Source: Schistosoma mansoni (lineage: Eukaryota; Platyhelminthes; Trematoda; Strigeidida; Schistosomatidae). From it: a DNA stretch of 64,000 nucleotides. The notes under the pieces were generated by a model. That model ran no database searches and was not told the DNA's origin. It saw only the letters and a program-made list of their open reading frames with translations. Location: NCBI RefSeq assembly GCF_000237925.1, contig NC_031502.1:13228675-13292674 (forward strand). The letters run 5' to 3'. Of the stretch, positions 22,504 through 34,854 are shown one piece after another. The translations under genes and the position numbers were made by a program. The stretch's first letter is position 1. Each line of letters starts with the position of its first letter.

Positions 22504-23759
22504 TTTATTTATTTAAACATACATATTGGTACAAAAGGACACCAGATACTTATGCGTCACACAAAACAATGAGAATATGAAGAGAAATGGGGAAGATGCG
22601 TATATATAAAAGAACTGAAATGTACAACCACAAGACTCTTTCAGTTAAGAAAGTTATAACCACTCTTCATGAAGGTAAAAGGTTATAGCAGGATCGCCAC
22701 TCGCTTCTATTCTGAACCATATCTGATAACGTCTCTAGCCATTGTGTTGCACCATCTCTCGGACCCCAGCCGACCGTTGCTGCTACCATGACGTGGTGGT
22801 CGGGCTTGCCTATCGTGATGAACCAATCGAGCTATACTGGCTGGGACAATCGTTCCTCAAGGTCCTACCATGCCAGGCAGGTCGGTTGAAGAGCGGTAAG
22901 ACTAAAGGCAGCAAACCCAAGGTCCGAAGGCAAAGTCATACTGCTGACTGTACAGAGGTGTGACAGCAGTAAGGTGTTTCCTTCAGACAACCAGCATAAC
23001 AGCGATGCTGCCTTCCCAAAAAGTACGGAGCTAACACAAAAACTACCCACAAAAAGGTCATGTGTGACCGATTTCAAGCAGTTGTCCCTTGGGCACTGCG
23101 GTCACGCTCTCAGGTCATTAAGACTACTTCTAACCCAATTTCTTTTTCAGGTACCTATAGAAGAACCCTTCCATGGTGTGGGCGACCGGGAGGTGATAAC
23201 TGCCCTCATACCTCTGACAGCACTCAAGACCACTGACTGACGGACCCCAGCCAGGGAGTCGTGAAGGATCAACAGAAGCTAGCCCTTTGCAACCTTCTTT
23301 CATACCACGACACCATGTCATACAATGACCACCTCTCCGCCTTTTCCAACCAGTCCCGGCGTCGAGGAACAATGCACGACGAGGAATTCTCTGGGACGAC
23401 ATTCGTAAAACATGTCCAAGCCACCGAAGTCGGTGTTTCAAGATGATGACACCAATTGAATTATCGTCTCGGCGCCCGAACACACGATGCCGAAGCTCTG
23501 CATTACTAACATGGTGTTGCCACTGGATGTCAGCAATCCTTCGGAGACAACGATGATCGAACACAGAGAGTCGTCTAACATCCTCAACTCGGGGAGGCCA
23601 GGTTTCACAAGCATAGAGCAAAATTGCTCTCACCGATACGTTGTAGATCCGACCTTTTACAGCCAGACTAACATCACGAAGGCGCCAAAGATGGCCCAGA
23701 TTGGCATAAGCCGCTCTGGCTTTCATTATACGTGCATCGATCTCATCACTCACGCCACC
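22504..23759 (-). mobile_element. RTE-A LINE copy 3, 3' fragment, interrupted by an insertion
   Basis: Minus-strand 3' end of the LINE: tail at 22504, 3' UTR, and the RT C-terminal domain, 5'-truncated at about 23759 within the VSDEIDARI stretch. It is split at 22772-23240 by an inserted segment in plus orientation. Either side of the insert the sequence aligns without a gap to copies 1 and 2 once one copy of the 12-bp flank is removed. The encoded part agrees with copy 1 at DDNSIGVIIL and with copy 2 just after (SSQRIPRRALFLDAGTGWKRRRGGHC). Confidence 0.9.
22772..23240 (+). mobile_element. 469-bp LINE 5'-region insert with 12-bp target duplication
   Basis: The 12 bases CGGACCCCAGCC occur once in copies 1 and 2 but flank this segment here, at 22760-22771 and 23241-23252: a target-site duplication. 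The insert resembles the 5' region of the old LINE remnants at 21380-21790 (+) and 9490-9700 (-). It ends ...CCACTGACTGA, a minimal TGAC-type repeat, and shows no poly(A) and no RTE-A 3' end. It could be a non-autonomous element sharing sequence with a LINE 5' UTR, or a LINE fragment inserted by an unusual route. Confidence 0.8.
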
Positions 23760-25380
23760 ATCTTCAGTTACTCACTACTCAACGACAACCTGATTGGGAG
23801 GTCAAAAATAAACAGACCAGGATTGTGAGATGTGACCTATATATATTAAATAGGACTCGTCAAATGAGTAGATGCTGCTTTGGAAAACAATCAAAACATT
23901 TTTTGACTGTCTGTTTGCTACTATGGAACAATCGATAATCTTGTGGTGCAGTCTTAGTAAGACATTAAGTGCAGATTTTAAGTCAAATGAATTCCCTTAA
24001 CTTGTCTTTAACCTAGTATACGCGATCATACATGAAAACTTACGCACGCCAGTTAACGGAATATTCGCCCCACCACATCACAGTCGGATACTTTTAGGTC
24101 CTAATGGGTTATAATAAAATTCAATCTTGCGAATGAGCAACTGAGTAAGTTGCATTGCTCAAATATGATGCATAGTGTTACAGGCATGGGAAAGTAAACA
24201 CACATGTTTGGCAAGCAAGAACATGTCCCCAAGCATTTTGGAACTCAGATCTGACTTCTCAACCCGTCAACATACTGAATACCTCTCCGTCCAAAATATT
24301 GATTTAGATGACAGTGAATAAACATACTGGTAAGATGGATAAATGATACAAGTGTCGCTAGGGTGTCTCTGATATCAGGGACGCCTCAACTAATCACTCT
24401 CTCTCTCTGCTTTTGCTCACAGATGTGAACTTTGGAGATATTCCAATAAATACATGCAACTTAACCATGCATTCCTATAGAGGTGAATGCATTTGAGTGC
24501 AGTGCGAGTAAACGTCTGGCACGCCATGTTCTGTGGTTGATAAATATCCAGGCAGCAAGTGGAAAAAGTAATACTGTGGCCAGAAGTAAACAATCTACAG
24601 ACCGAGAAGAAGCAATCATAGTGTAGGTCGAACCACAATAAGGAAAGCTAGAAAAACTGAGGCATTGTCCAGTCATTTCGAAAAACCCCTAAAACGTGAA
24701 GCGGTTTGCGTCTAGCCAGAGGATACAGTATACTGGGGGAGGATGCAGAATAGCGTGAGAGGTGTAGAGAACAAAAATGAGTGGGAGACAGATCAAACAC
24801 TTAATGCACTTACATTTCTTAAGGAAAGCAATAAACAACGATCAGCGGTAACAGAAGCCTCAGATAATGACAACGTCGGAATCGAAACTAGGAACACATA
24901 GCCCAACCATATAGGACGCTTGCTATTACAATCAGCGCCTTCAATTTTCAATATCATTTTTTGAGCTACTACGTCTCACATGGTTATGGATGAGACACAA
25001 GAAAGTTATGTTCAACTAAACAACTCGCTTTTTTTCGTTTTAAGACTGAGTTTGAGCGAATCTATCAGCTTGTGGTCACGGAATTTTTATGTTGTTGCAG
25101 ATCATTAATAGTTCTTTCCTTTGTCATCTAAATTCTAAGAAGTTTGAATTCAGTGTATTCAGGATTTATTGGAAGAATTTTGAACAAATGTCATAAACCG
25201 ATTTCTTAGCTATTTTGGACATGATCCAAAATATTCTTACTCTTTTATGGTGGAGACACCCCGGACAACACTTATTTACTATTCGAAAACTACTCTGATA
25301 CGTTACTTTCTCTGGATTTGTCGAATAACTTCATACTACACAGATTCAGAGTATCTAAATCGTTTGGTTTTATGACACTT
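23760..25380. other. Intergenic DNA without recognisable genes
   Basis: No gene is identified. A CT run lies at about 24398-24412. The segment 24420-24900 is richer in open frames and may be another decayed repeat, but I cannot name it. Confidence 0.4.
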
Positions 25381-25899
25381 CCGACCCTGTCTGCACCCCT
25401 TCCGGGGCCAGTGAAATGTCACTGAGCTTTAGCCAAATCACCGGGTAGTTAGGTCACCGATTGTCAAAGAGTTCACCGGTCCTCGTCAAGGTCAAGGACA
25501 AGGCACGAGGCTAGCCATGAAGTGTGTGCTACTAAAGTCGACAGATATAAGTAGAATGTATCATCAATTGAAAATGTAATGCCTGGTGGCAGAAGGTCAG
25601 AAAGAAGGGAGAGAAGAGAACGAGGACAGATAATGATTAGTGTGGAAACGAAGGGACAATCAAGTTTCGGACGATTGATGGGAATTTTGCAAATGAGTTA
25701 TTACTGTATACTTCTTAGATTTAACTAAGCCATTCTGCGATGTTGAGTTAAAATACATTTGATTGTCTCCATTGATCCTCTTGTTCACTACAGCAACATC
25801 ACCCAGTGGAACAAACCTTGCTATAAAACTAAGACTAGGAAAAATCACTTAAACCACATAAACTCTGGCGTGGGAGTTGAACGGTCTCCATTTACGATA

Positions 25900-27180
25900 G
25901 TTTTGATGCCTCGGAAATCATGAAGCCGATGTTATTTCTGACAATCAGATGGACGATCAATATAGGTGCATAGAATGTTCGCACAGTGAGGGAAACTTAG
26001 TATAACATCCATTTAGCTATGGAAATGCAAAGATATGAACTTTGCGTGCTCTGAATAAGCGAAATCTATTGGACTCAAGTTGGACAGAAAAGATTACCTT
26101 CAGGTGAGGTGCTGTTGTATTCTGGTCATAAAGAAATTGCCTTGGATATACGAGAATTCTCGCTGATCCTTAGAAAATTAAAAAATAACATCTGTAGGGT
26201 GGAAATCTCATGGCCCCAGAATCACAAAAGCATACTTTAAAATAAAGAATTAAAATGAATGTCATCTACTCCTTGTCCACACCAATGACAACAGAGGAGA
26301 TAACAAATATCAATTTTGTGAGAGGCTGCAGTCAGTCGTGGAAAAAGAGCCTGTAGGAAAGTCTGACCAACGTGATGAGATACCTAAATCTTAAGGTCGA
26401 ATGGATGACACCGGGTATGAATATGTCATCGGACGACATAGGCTTGGAAGAACGGATGAGAATGGTTAGAGACCGGCACGTCAGTGGGTTTTCAGCAGCA
26501 TAGTTATAAGTGCATCGGTTTCTCCAACAAATACACATACAAAGCTATATGGGTCTCATCGATCTACACTTCAAAGAAGTATGTTGATTACATCTTTATC
26601 GATAAAATTTCTGGTCCACGAAAAGTCTAATAACAAAGAGAGGTGCTGATATAGCTTCAGATTACCATCTGGTGGTAACCAAGATGAAGCTGCAGCTGAA
26701 GGTGTACTGAACAGCTGGACGAGCAGTATTGATTAGATGTACTGACAAACTCAACGAATTCAAAGTGGATCCCAGCAACAGACTCCAGGAAAAGAGGAAA
26801 CTACTCTAGAGAACAACTGGAAGTAGACTAAAGTAGCGATCGCTTCAATATTTTGCCAGGATGTGTTGAGTCTCAAGAAGCACCAAGATAATGATCGGAT
26901 CTCTGTTTTCACACTTGACGGGCTTCGGGATAGACAAGATAAGAACATTGAAACCAACAACAGCCGAACTAGGGCAGAGAAAACCAAGGCACTGGCCGAA
27001 TACACAAAAGCAAATAATGGAGTTAACAGAAACATCAAAACTTCTTGAAAAACTAGATAATGACAGCGAAGAAAGCTGCAAAAGACGTAACCAATAATAT
27101 GTCACGAGGGGGATGCCAAAAGTGAAATAGGGCAAACCAGAGAGACAAGTCAAGAACAAACTAATCCAAACCAATCACTG
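25900..27180 (+). mobile_element. RTE-B (SR2-like) LINE remnant: endonuclease and linker
   Basis: Plus-strand pieces in order: YWTQVGQKRLPSGEVLLYSGH (about 26068), a stretch matching APTND..DQFYERLQSVVEK (about 26280), GLMG-type blocks, and RGADIASDYHLVV-KMKLQLK (about 26640). A linker follows with NNSRTRAEKTKALAEYTKAN (about 26960). These match the protein pattern I know for schistosome SR2. There are many frame changes, so it is dead. The 5' limit is unsure: the GC-richer DNA at 25380-25900 is probably its 5' region. The reverse transcriptase is not present; the similarity ends near 27180. Confidence 0.8.
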
Positions 27181-28689
27181 AATTTCAAGAGCAGCGTAAC
27201 AGGTAAGTAGAACATTTTGAATGAGTCTTGAATCGATCAGGCCTGCTGAATCAATTGGATATCGAAACTACACACACTCTTCACATCGTTTCTTCGCTTA
27301 ACATTTCACTCTGTCTTAAACTATGAACTAGACTATGATATTTTTCTTCCGACTAATTTCCAATTTTCGATTTCACTATTTTGCTGGATGATTTACTGTT
27401 TTTGTACTTAACATGTGTGTATTTTCACTTAGACTAGCTGTGTATAATTCATACAAACCACTCCCAAAACGTTTTTAGTATAAGATATATTTTATAGTTT
27501 AATACTACAACATACTACTATAAAGGTGTGTTGTATACAGACGAAGCATACTAGATTCAAAAAATTATCTGACATTTTCTTACCCCGTACTGCCTTTGCC
27601 ACATATTCGTAAATGTCACTAGGCTAACGACAGTAGCTTCTTACGGAAAATTTATAACTCGTCATATTCCTAACTGAAATTCCATAAGTATTCTTGACTT
27701 TACAACTACATTTTTGGACTACTTTATTATTTTTAAATTGTTACATACCTCACCAACCTGCATGTTAACCTGACCCGTACATGTGTTGCATTATATCTTC
27801 ACTGTCATTTGAAGTTGATGATTAGTAGAACCACCTTTAACGTTCTCTAAAAATCCACCATGGTCGCCATTGCTATACGTGTTCAGGACTAAAAAGACAT
27901 TTAACATAGGTAAAATAATAAAGTCACGTAACGTACTACACTGGTACAGTGACTAAACTATCACGTAGTTGTTAGTCAAACAAGCATTCCAAAAAACGCC
28001 GGAGCCTATAATTAAACTTAACATTTGGTGAACAAATATTTTGGGATCTCAATCGGTAATATAATAAAGCAGCTCGGATCCGTTAATGCTACGAACTACT
28101 GGTATCTCAGAATCACCTATGATAACAATACCAATTTCCTACTCGCTAATCCTCAATGAACGCTACAACTAGTTGTAGTGGTTTCTGGATATCGTCATAA
28201 ATCTTTGTCATGACTTGACAACCACGTAATATGATTGATGAAATCGATGAAACTATCAGCAAAACTGGTCAACAAATTTGCTTGTAATTGTCATAAAATA
28301 GTGTTGTTTTCTCTTTGTCTTCATCCATTTAAAATGACTATAGTATGTTTCTCTATCGGCCGCTCATTCAGTAAATATCTTAAGACCTTGTCAGTCCAAC
28401 TGGAGGTTTTGCGACACAATCATGCATGCAAATAATTAGCATAAGCAGTTAAGCGAATCTTCTGAAAACTGAAAACACTGTTGAATTTGCCCTAACACTG
28501 ACAAAGGTTCATACCATTATCATAGACACGCGTTGGGAGTTGTACTCGCTTGGTCACAACTTATGCTTTCCCTGATAATCACATGAGCATCACTCACTGT
28601 TCATCATCTTGTAAAGATTGATTTATCCGAAAGCATCGTGCAGCACCATGTCACCTATATTTGTGGTACATTGGCTGTCTTGATTTCCA
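27181..28689. other. AT-rich intergenic DNA
   Basis: No coding or repeat signal that I can name. Long runs of stops occur in all frames. Confidence 0.4.
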
Positions 28690-28830
28690 CAACTTATAAT
28701 CACTCCATTAAATAGAAATAATATATTTGTAAAATCTCAGTGAATGAATTTGTAATAAATCCAACGTTTCGCCTGACAATCTGGTCCAAGCTTTTTCAAG
28801 GAATTATATATTATAATCACTCCATTTAAA
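28690..28830 (-). mobile_element. Possible Penelope-like element tail
   Basis: On the minus strand, AAGCTTGGACCAGATTGTCA followed directly by GGCGAAACGTTGG resembles the stretch that commonly follows the GIY-YIG domain in Penelope-like elements. AT-rich copies of ATAATCACTCCATT lie either side (about 28698 and 28813). No coding part is attached. Confidence 0.35.
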
Positions 28831-29269
28831 TAAGTCGTTTCCTATCTTATGCGAAACTCGATACTTGCAACTAATTTCTATGCACCATCAGCTGGTAGGT
28901 ATGAATATAAATAACACTGAGTCTGGAGCATGTCTCTCACGAATACACTGATATTTAACGAACTGTTCTTAGATATTTGTCCAAAATGAACACAATTACC
29001 ACCATTTTCACGTGAAAGAATTTTCGATAATCATTCATATGTATTAGTATTTTTATTAATTTCTATCATAGATAAACAATAATGAGGTCGAAGAAATCTC
29101 CTCAAAGCCAAATAAACCGTATTAAACTTGACAAACTAATTGGAACACTAGTTGAAATTCTTTCTCTTCACGTTTATACTTCTGTTCTTTCAGTTGACCT
29201 ACTAATGCAGATGACATTGGAAATCAACTCTTACGTCAGCACACAAACATAGACGTCAGCTGACTTTCT

Positions 29270-29600
29270 AACTTAGACTGAAGCGGTAAATAAATCCTCA
29301 AAATCATTAGCTCTGACCACGTTACCTTTAGTGGACTTACCCAGCCGAAGGCGCTCGATCATGCATCCGCACCAGGTCACCAGTGGGAACGCCGTGTTCA
29401 TTTCCTCCTGCGATCAATATCCAGTTTAAATCAGTCACTTCTCGATATGCTGATAACCGATCAAATATATCTTCAAGTCTCTTCGCTTCCGACATTTGAT
29501 TTCACTGGGTTGGTGCGATTCAATTATAGGTGTTACTGGTTAAGTGTTGTCAAACTACAATACCTGTGGCATCTTCATCGTTAAGCCCGACATAATCCGG
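29270..29600 (-). repeat. Dispersed repeat, copy A (inverted relative to copy B)
   Basis: The minus strand resembles plus-strand 39110-39480. Shared landmarks are GATGAAGATGCCACAGG / CGTGAAGATGCAACAAG, CCAGTGAAATCA, GAAGCGAAGA, GAAGATATATTTGAT and GTGACCTGGTGCGGATGCATGA / GTGATCTGGTGCAGATTCATGA. It lies immediately before the LTR-type element and may be part of its terminal region, but that is not shown. Confidence 0.65.
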
Positions 29601-32430
29601 TACACCAGCCCATAAACTGTCTGTTCTCTTTTGGGGTTTCATGAATAATTGTTTCACTATAACTTTTATATATTGTGATATTTTTTCGAGTTCGCTGCTA
29701 TTTTTGGTCCTCCTTCATTCTCGTTCTTGATATTTCACCATGGCGGAACAGACACCCAGGGTACTTAAGTTAAAGGCTATGTCCCCACCTTTGTTTCAAC
29801 TAATGTCCTTCTGGCCGGACAATATCGATGCTTGGTTCTGCTACGCGGTGGCCGACTTCTATAAACACGGATTAACTGATCCACGCGCGCTATCGCGCGA
29901 ATTCAACAGGTACATCACATATAGTATGTTTACTAGTGATGTTTCGGAAGCTTACGAAGGCCTAAAATGGTCCATTCTGAAACCCGGAGATCTAACCGAT
30001 CGACAGAGGTTAGATCAACTCCTTAATAATATCTGCCTGCAACATGGTTCTGTGACAGACATGTTGCTAAAAATGAGCGAGGTAATTGTCCAAAGAACTT
30101 TCTATGATGGCCTACTCAGACAACATTTCTTGTCTAAACTTCCTCAACCAGTGCAAACAGTACTCGTCTCGTTTCAAAACAACGCTGTAGACGAGCTGAC
30201 TTCATCTGCTGACCGCATCCTCGAAATCATGAAGTCTTCTAATGCGGAGGATTTTTCAGTCAAAGAAAAACCTTAAAGGGAGTTATGTCATACACTCACA
30301 CGCTATCTTGAATTTTATGATGACGGTAAACGGTCACATATCCCGCGAAGAAACACTTCATTTAAGCGATCTGTCTCCAGACCACGAGAGACGGGTGATC
30401 CCGAATGGTGCTGGTATCATAGCCAGAATGGAAAGTCTTCCAGAAATTGCGGGAAACCCTGCAGTTATCAGAGCTCGAAATCGAATGGCACGAAAGACAA
30501 TTTGAGAAACTTCTCAGCCCTAACGCGTTCACGGCAACCTTAGTCGGCGAACATAGCCGCCTCTTATGCGTCACAAATGTGACAACGAAAATACTCTACC
30601 TCGTCGATACTGGCGCAGGAGTTAGCGTTCTTCCTGCAAATTCTAACGACCGGCTTCACGAATCTGTTTTAAACTTACAGGTGGCAAACGGGAAGCCAAT
30701 CTCCACATATGGCGGAAGGTACGTTTACCTTAATATGGGTTTACGCAAACCCATTCACCAGATCTTCGCTGTTGCAGATGTTTCTATGCTAATCATCGGT
30801 ATAGACCTCCTATAACAACACAATCTGCTCATCAATACGCGCAAACAGAGGCTAGTAGACGGAAACACCAGGTTATCTGTTTGCGTAACTTCTTTTTCCG
30901 GTTGCAGATTATCTCCAGTCACAATTAGGCACACAATAGACACATTCTACCAACCATTACTCAATAAGTATTCTGAGATATGCCGACCGCAACAGAAATT
31001 GCCGTGTGTAACCAGCAATCTTACACATCACATCACGACTACAGGACCACCTGTATTCTCGAAAACACACCGACTGGCTCCCGAAAAGCTGAGGTTGGCC
31101 AAAAGTGAATTCGACCACATGATAGAGTTGGGAATCAGTCGACCATCAAACAGCCCATGGGCATCTCGCTTGCACATGGTTTCTAAAAACAAGAGCAACG
31201 ACTGGCGTCCAACTGGTGATTATCAGCGTTTGAATGCCAAAACCACTCCCAATCGTAACCCGTTGCTTCACATTCACGATCTGACAGCTACCTCGAAAGG
31301 CATAACTGTCTTTTCGAAAATTGTCTTGATTGAAGCCTATAACCAAATCCATATAGCTACCGACGATATTCCAAAAAGCGCTATCATCACTCCCTTCGCA
31401 CTCTGCGAATTTCCGCGAATGTCTCTCATCCTCAGAAATTCTCACCAGACTTTCCAGAGGTTCATCGATGACGCTTTTCGAGGTCTCAACTTCGTACATG
31501 CGTATGTTGATGACTGCTTGATTGCAAGTCCGGACAGAGAATCCCATCCCCAGAGTCTAGACATTGTGTTCGAACGACTGCAAAAGCATGACATTACTGT
31601 GAACATTCCGAAATGGCAGATTGGAACCAAGTCCTTGGATTTCCTGGGACACACGATTGATGCGTTAGGCACCCGACCTCTTAGAAGCAAAGTTGCGGCC
31701 ATTCTGTATTACCCAGAACCGACCACGATTAAACAATTGCGCACATTTAACGGCCTTGTAAGTTTCTACAGACGGTTCATACCAAAATGCACGTCCCTTA
31801 TGAAACCGCTAACCGACCAAATTCGTGGGAACACGAAATCCATTATTCTGGACGACATTGGGTTAAAGGCATCTCCTATAATTAGGAAAATCATCACGAA
31901 GGCAACCATGCTGGCATATCAGGATACTCAAGCACTCATCACAATCGCAATAGACGTATTCGACTCGGCAATCGGAGGAGTCTTACAACAATGGGTTAAC
32001 CACTTTTGGAAACCTCTGGGATTTTTCTCTAGATGGTTGCTAAACACTGAATCGGGGTACAGCACTTTCGGTGGGGAACTCCTAGCTATGTATTATGCTG
32101 TACGGCATTTTCAACACTCTATCGAAGGACGAGAAGGCACCCTTTCCGCTGATCATAAACCCCTTACTTTCTCTTTAAGCTCATCTTCAGACAAGTACTA
32201 ACCTCGTTAGTCTCGACAACTGGATTACATTTAGCAGTTTACTTCAGGTATACAACATATTTCTGGAGCAAACTCTGTAGTTGCAGATGCCTTGTCTCAT
32301 ATAACTTCCTTGAACAGTTTCCAAGGAATCGACCTGCTTAAACTCGCCTAGCTTCAAAAAGAAGACACTGATCTTCAGCACGAGTTATCCTCAACAACCC
32401 TGAAACTGCGTATTAAACGGAGGGAACAGG
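29600..32430 (+). mobile_element. Gypsy-like LTR retroelement, broken
   Basis: A fossil LTR-type element in plus orientation. Parts in order: a Gag-like region from about 29740, an aspartic protease with the Asp-Thr-Gly-Ala active-site motif near 30610, a reverse transcriptase at about 31000-31850, and an RNase H start to about 32200. Order and motifs fit the Ty3/Gypsy clade known in schistosomes. It is broken by several defects and no integrase is recognised. I could not identify a matched LTR pair, so both ends are approximate. Its age appears moderate to old. Confidence 0.8.
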
Positions 32431-32489
32431 TAAGGAAACCTTACAGTGTGGCAAGTCTACAGGTAGGGATCGCTCACTCGTGCCGAATC

Positions 32490-32730
32490 ATTATCGACGC
32501 AACGTCTTTATTACGTTGCACAAACTTTGTATTGTGTTTCAAACATGCTGAGCTTATATACCAATCAAACTGACCACATCGTACCATAAAATCGAAAATA
32601 ACATGTGTACAAGTTTCAACCAAATGTGGCTGTGAATAGGGGAGATAATAACTAATAGACAGGGCATAATTCAGGAATGGTAAATCATATAACAATAATT
32701 TATAGGTCAAAATAAAGCTTATAATAAGAT
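32490..32730 (+). repeat. Dispersed repeat shared with 63590-63820
   Basis: Shared landmarks in the same orientation are a CACATC-TACCATAAAAT-GAAAATAAC block, ACAAG, GGCTGTGAATAGG / GACTGTGATTGTGA, GGTAAATC-TATAA-A and AGCT-ATAATGA-type ends. The two copies are clearly diverged. One lies after the LTR-type element and the other in POLE intron 6. The family is unknown; I infer an old terminal repeat or SINE-like unit. Confidence 0.65.
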
Positions 32731-33359
32731 AGAAACGAATATGAATTGTTTAGTTATTTAGCGATTATACGATAAAAAATATATACATATTATTGGTTTA
32801 CAAATAGATCCCAAAGTTACCACTCATTGTCCTCATCGGGGCATAACACAAACTAACAATAATAATAACGATAATAAAAATAAAAGTATATATGAATAAA
32901 GGAAAGAGACAATTATATACGAATGAGAAAGGTTGTGAGTACACCAGTCAAGTTGTCATTAAATATATAAGATTAAAATTGATTGGTTAGCCCTGAGCTT
33001 GACGAAGGCAGAAGAGGCGGTTGAAGATATTTCTTTTGTACACAGCTCCAGTCACTTAATTCAGATGACCACAGCTTCCGCCGCTGGAAGAACTTTGAAT
33101 CTGATAGGCTCTGGCAAAAATGACTGAACTGACAAATATTTGAAAAGGATTGATTTATACTGCCACTATTACCAGTTTGCACCAAACGGGCTGGTATCGA
33201 GCTATTCACTCTCGTAACTAGATCTCTGCTTAGCCACGTTGGCAGGTGTTTGGAAGCTAGAAAATGTAAATGCCTAGAATTTTGATCGGTATAACAAGGG
33301 GATTGGGAAAATAACGGTTCTAAATTTCCTTATAAATACAAATGTTCATTGAAATAAGA
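32731..33359. other. Non-coding DNA between repeats
   Basis: Contains an AT-rich stretch and, on the minus strand at 33209-32973, a Ser-rich open frame of 78 codons that matches nothing I know. I do not call it a gene. Confidence 0.4.
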
Positions 33360-33570
33360 TGGTGGTTGGAGGTGGTCAACAGGAAACCCTAGACCCGGGT
33401 TTCGTGCTACTTGGCACTCGTCAGCAAGGTGTACTTGTAATCCTGAGGGAACTGATGCTCCATGGCGGATTCGATCCCGTGTCACTCAGCTTCACAGTCA
33501 GAGACGTTACCACTGAGCTATTCGGGCCGCGACCGACCTCCTGTAGGATCACCACTCAGTGATCAATCAA
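33360..33570 (-). mobile_element. tRNA-derived SINE (Sm-alpha-like)
   Basis: On the minus strand a tRNA-like head has an A box (TAGCTCAGTGGTAACG, 33520-33505) and a B box (GGGATCGAATCC, 33478-33467) at the spacing of a tRNA gene promoter. A body containing a hammerhead sequence follows and ends near 33360 in GACCACCTCCAACCACCA. This is the organisation of the schistosome Sm-alpha family. It would be transcribed by RNA polymerase III if active. It is not a functional tRNA gene, since the acceptor stem does not close. Confidence 0.88.
33380..33445 (-). ncRNA. Hammerhead ribozyme with intact core, within the SINE
   Basis: Minus-strand order: CAGGA (stem I outer, 33445-33441), ACCTTG (stem I inner), CTGACGA (33424-33418, core CUGANGA), GTGC-CAAGTA-GCAC (stem II), GAAA (core, ending at 33400), CCCGGG (tiny stem III), then GTC at 33394-33392, the expected cleavage site. 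TAGGGT pairs with ACCTTG (with G-U pairs) and TCCTG (33384-33380) pairs with CAGGA. All core bases are present. The very short stem III is typical of schistosome satellite hammerheads, which are known to self-cleave. Confidence 0.9.
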
Positions 33571-34854
33571 TTGTGATTACAAATGTTCATTATTACCTAA
33601 ACAACTTTAACCACTCAGATATTCAACCAATAATTGTTCCCTCAATAATCGATTTAAATTATAACAAATAGACAAATTCCAAATGAATGTAAGAAAATTA
33701 TCGAACGCACAAAAAATAGGCACCTCAATAGAATGCAACCACAATCTTCTGTTAAATTACTCATAACGCGTTAATAAGAGCCGATCGATGACATGTTGTT
33801 GTAGCAATTCGGATTCCAGTGGCGAATTTCTAAACTTGTATGTTCCATGATCCCATAGTTTTTATACAAAAAGTGTACAAAAGTGCACAGGCAAGTTGCA
33901 CCTTCCTTACGACCAATCTAATGATGAAAACAAACCTTAACCTCAATATCTTTTGTGAACGTGTCAGGTAGATCATCACTGATCCGAGCACAGCGTCAGC
34001 ATTCTTATCTTATTGGTCATCGAAATCGGTAGAGCTGATGAACGTATCAAACAACAACAATGACCTGTCGAAAACCACTCAAGAAGTCTGTTTTGCAAAA
34101 TCACATGGTAACAAAACTAAAGTACTCATTGGAAGGACGAAAATACACATCCTACTTTCAGTCTGGACTTGTATTTAGTGTTTCAAGATGTCGGTACCAA
34201 CTAAGCTAATGTCACTGCACTCAAACACTTCTCCAAACTTCCGCAATATCAACGCAGTGTCGTCACTAAATGTCAGAATAGGTTAGTAACAATGGTTGTC
34301 AAACACAAGGAGCCCCTTCTCATCTTGAAGTCAGAGGCTAGGTAATATAAACATAGAGTAAACCTTCTTCCTCTGAAGCGCTGTATATCTGGCAAATCTC
34401 ATACCTACGGACACTTCCAACCAAGTGCGGATTGAAAGGCATATGTATCCTCGCCAGTAGAATCGGTCGTCATTGGCATATTTTGGACACCTTCTTTGCG
34501 TAAAAATTCACTGGGTCAGTGGGACTTCACTGGGCTCAAAACAAATCATCCATCATGTATAACTATTTCTACATTCAACGACAGATGGTTGATCGTCAAA
34601 CAGTCCATCAAAAATCCTGAAGATCAAGAATGACCACGCTTTGAGCTCTGTACTATTCTAGACTCATCATGACATTTCATCTTTACCGTCATTTTTGTTC
34701 CACATAGTAGCCGAAATAGTCATAGTCTCTGGATATCACGAGATGGTATTTTACGTTAGGCACCAACTTAGAGGTGTGGTGTTGGTGAGTAGAAATAGGT
34801 TTTCTTGTTGAGTTATTTGAGTCTTATGAGAATAAATAGTTATATTGAATTAGT
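33571..34854. other. Intergenic DNA
   Basis: No gene or named repeat is seen in this stretch between the SINE and the full-length LINE. Confidence 0.4.

Noticed and set aside
33467-33520. tRNA gene
   Set aside because: A and B boxes are present but no complete cloverleaf or acceptor stem forms; this is the head of a SINE. The same reasoning applies to 41485-41544.
34030-34060. CTGATGA near 34038
   Set aside because: No stem II or GAAA at the required distance.
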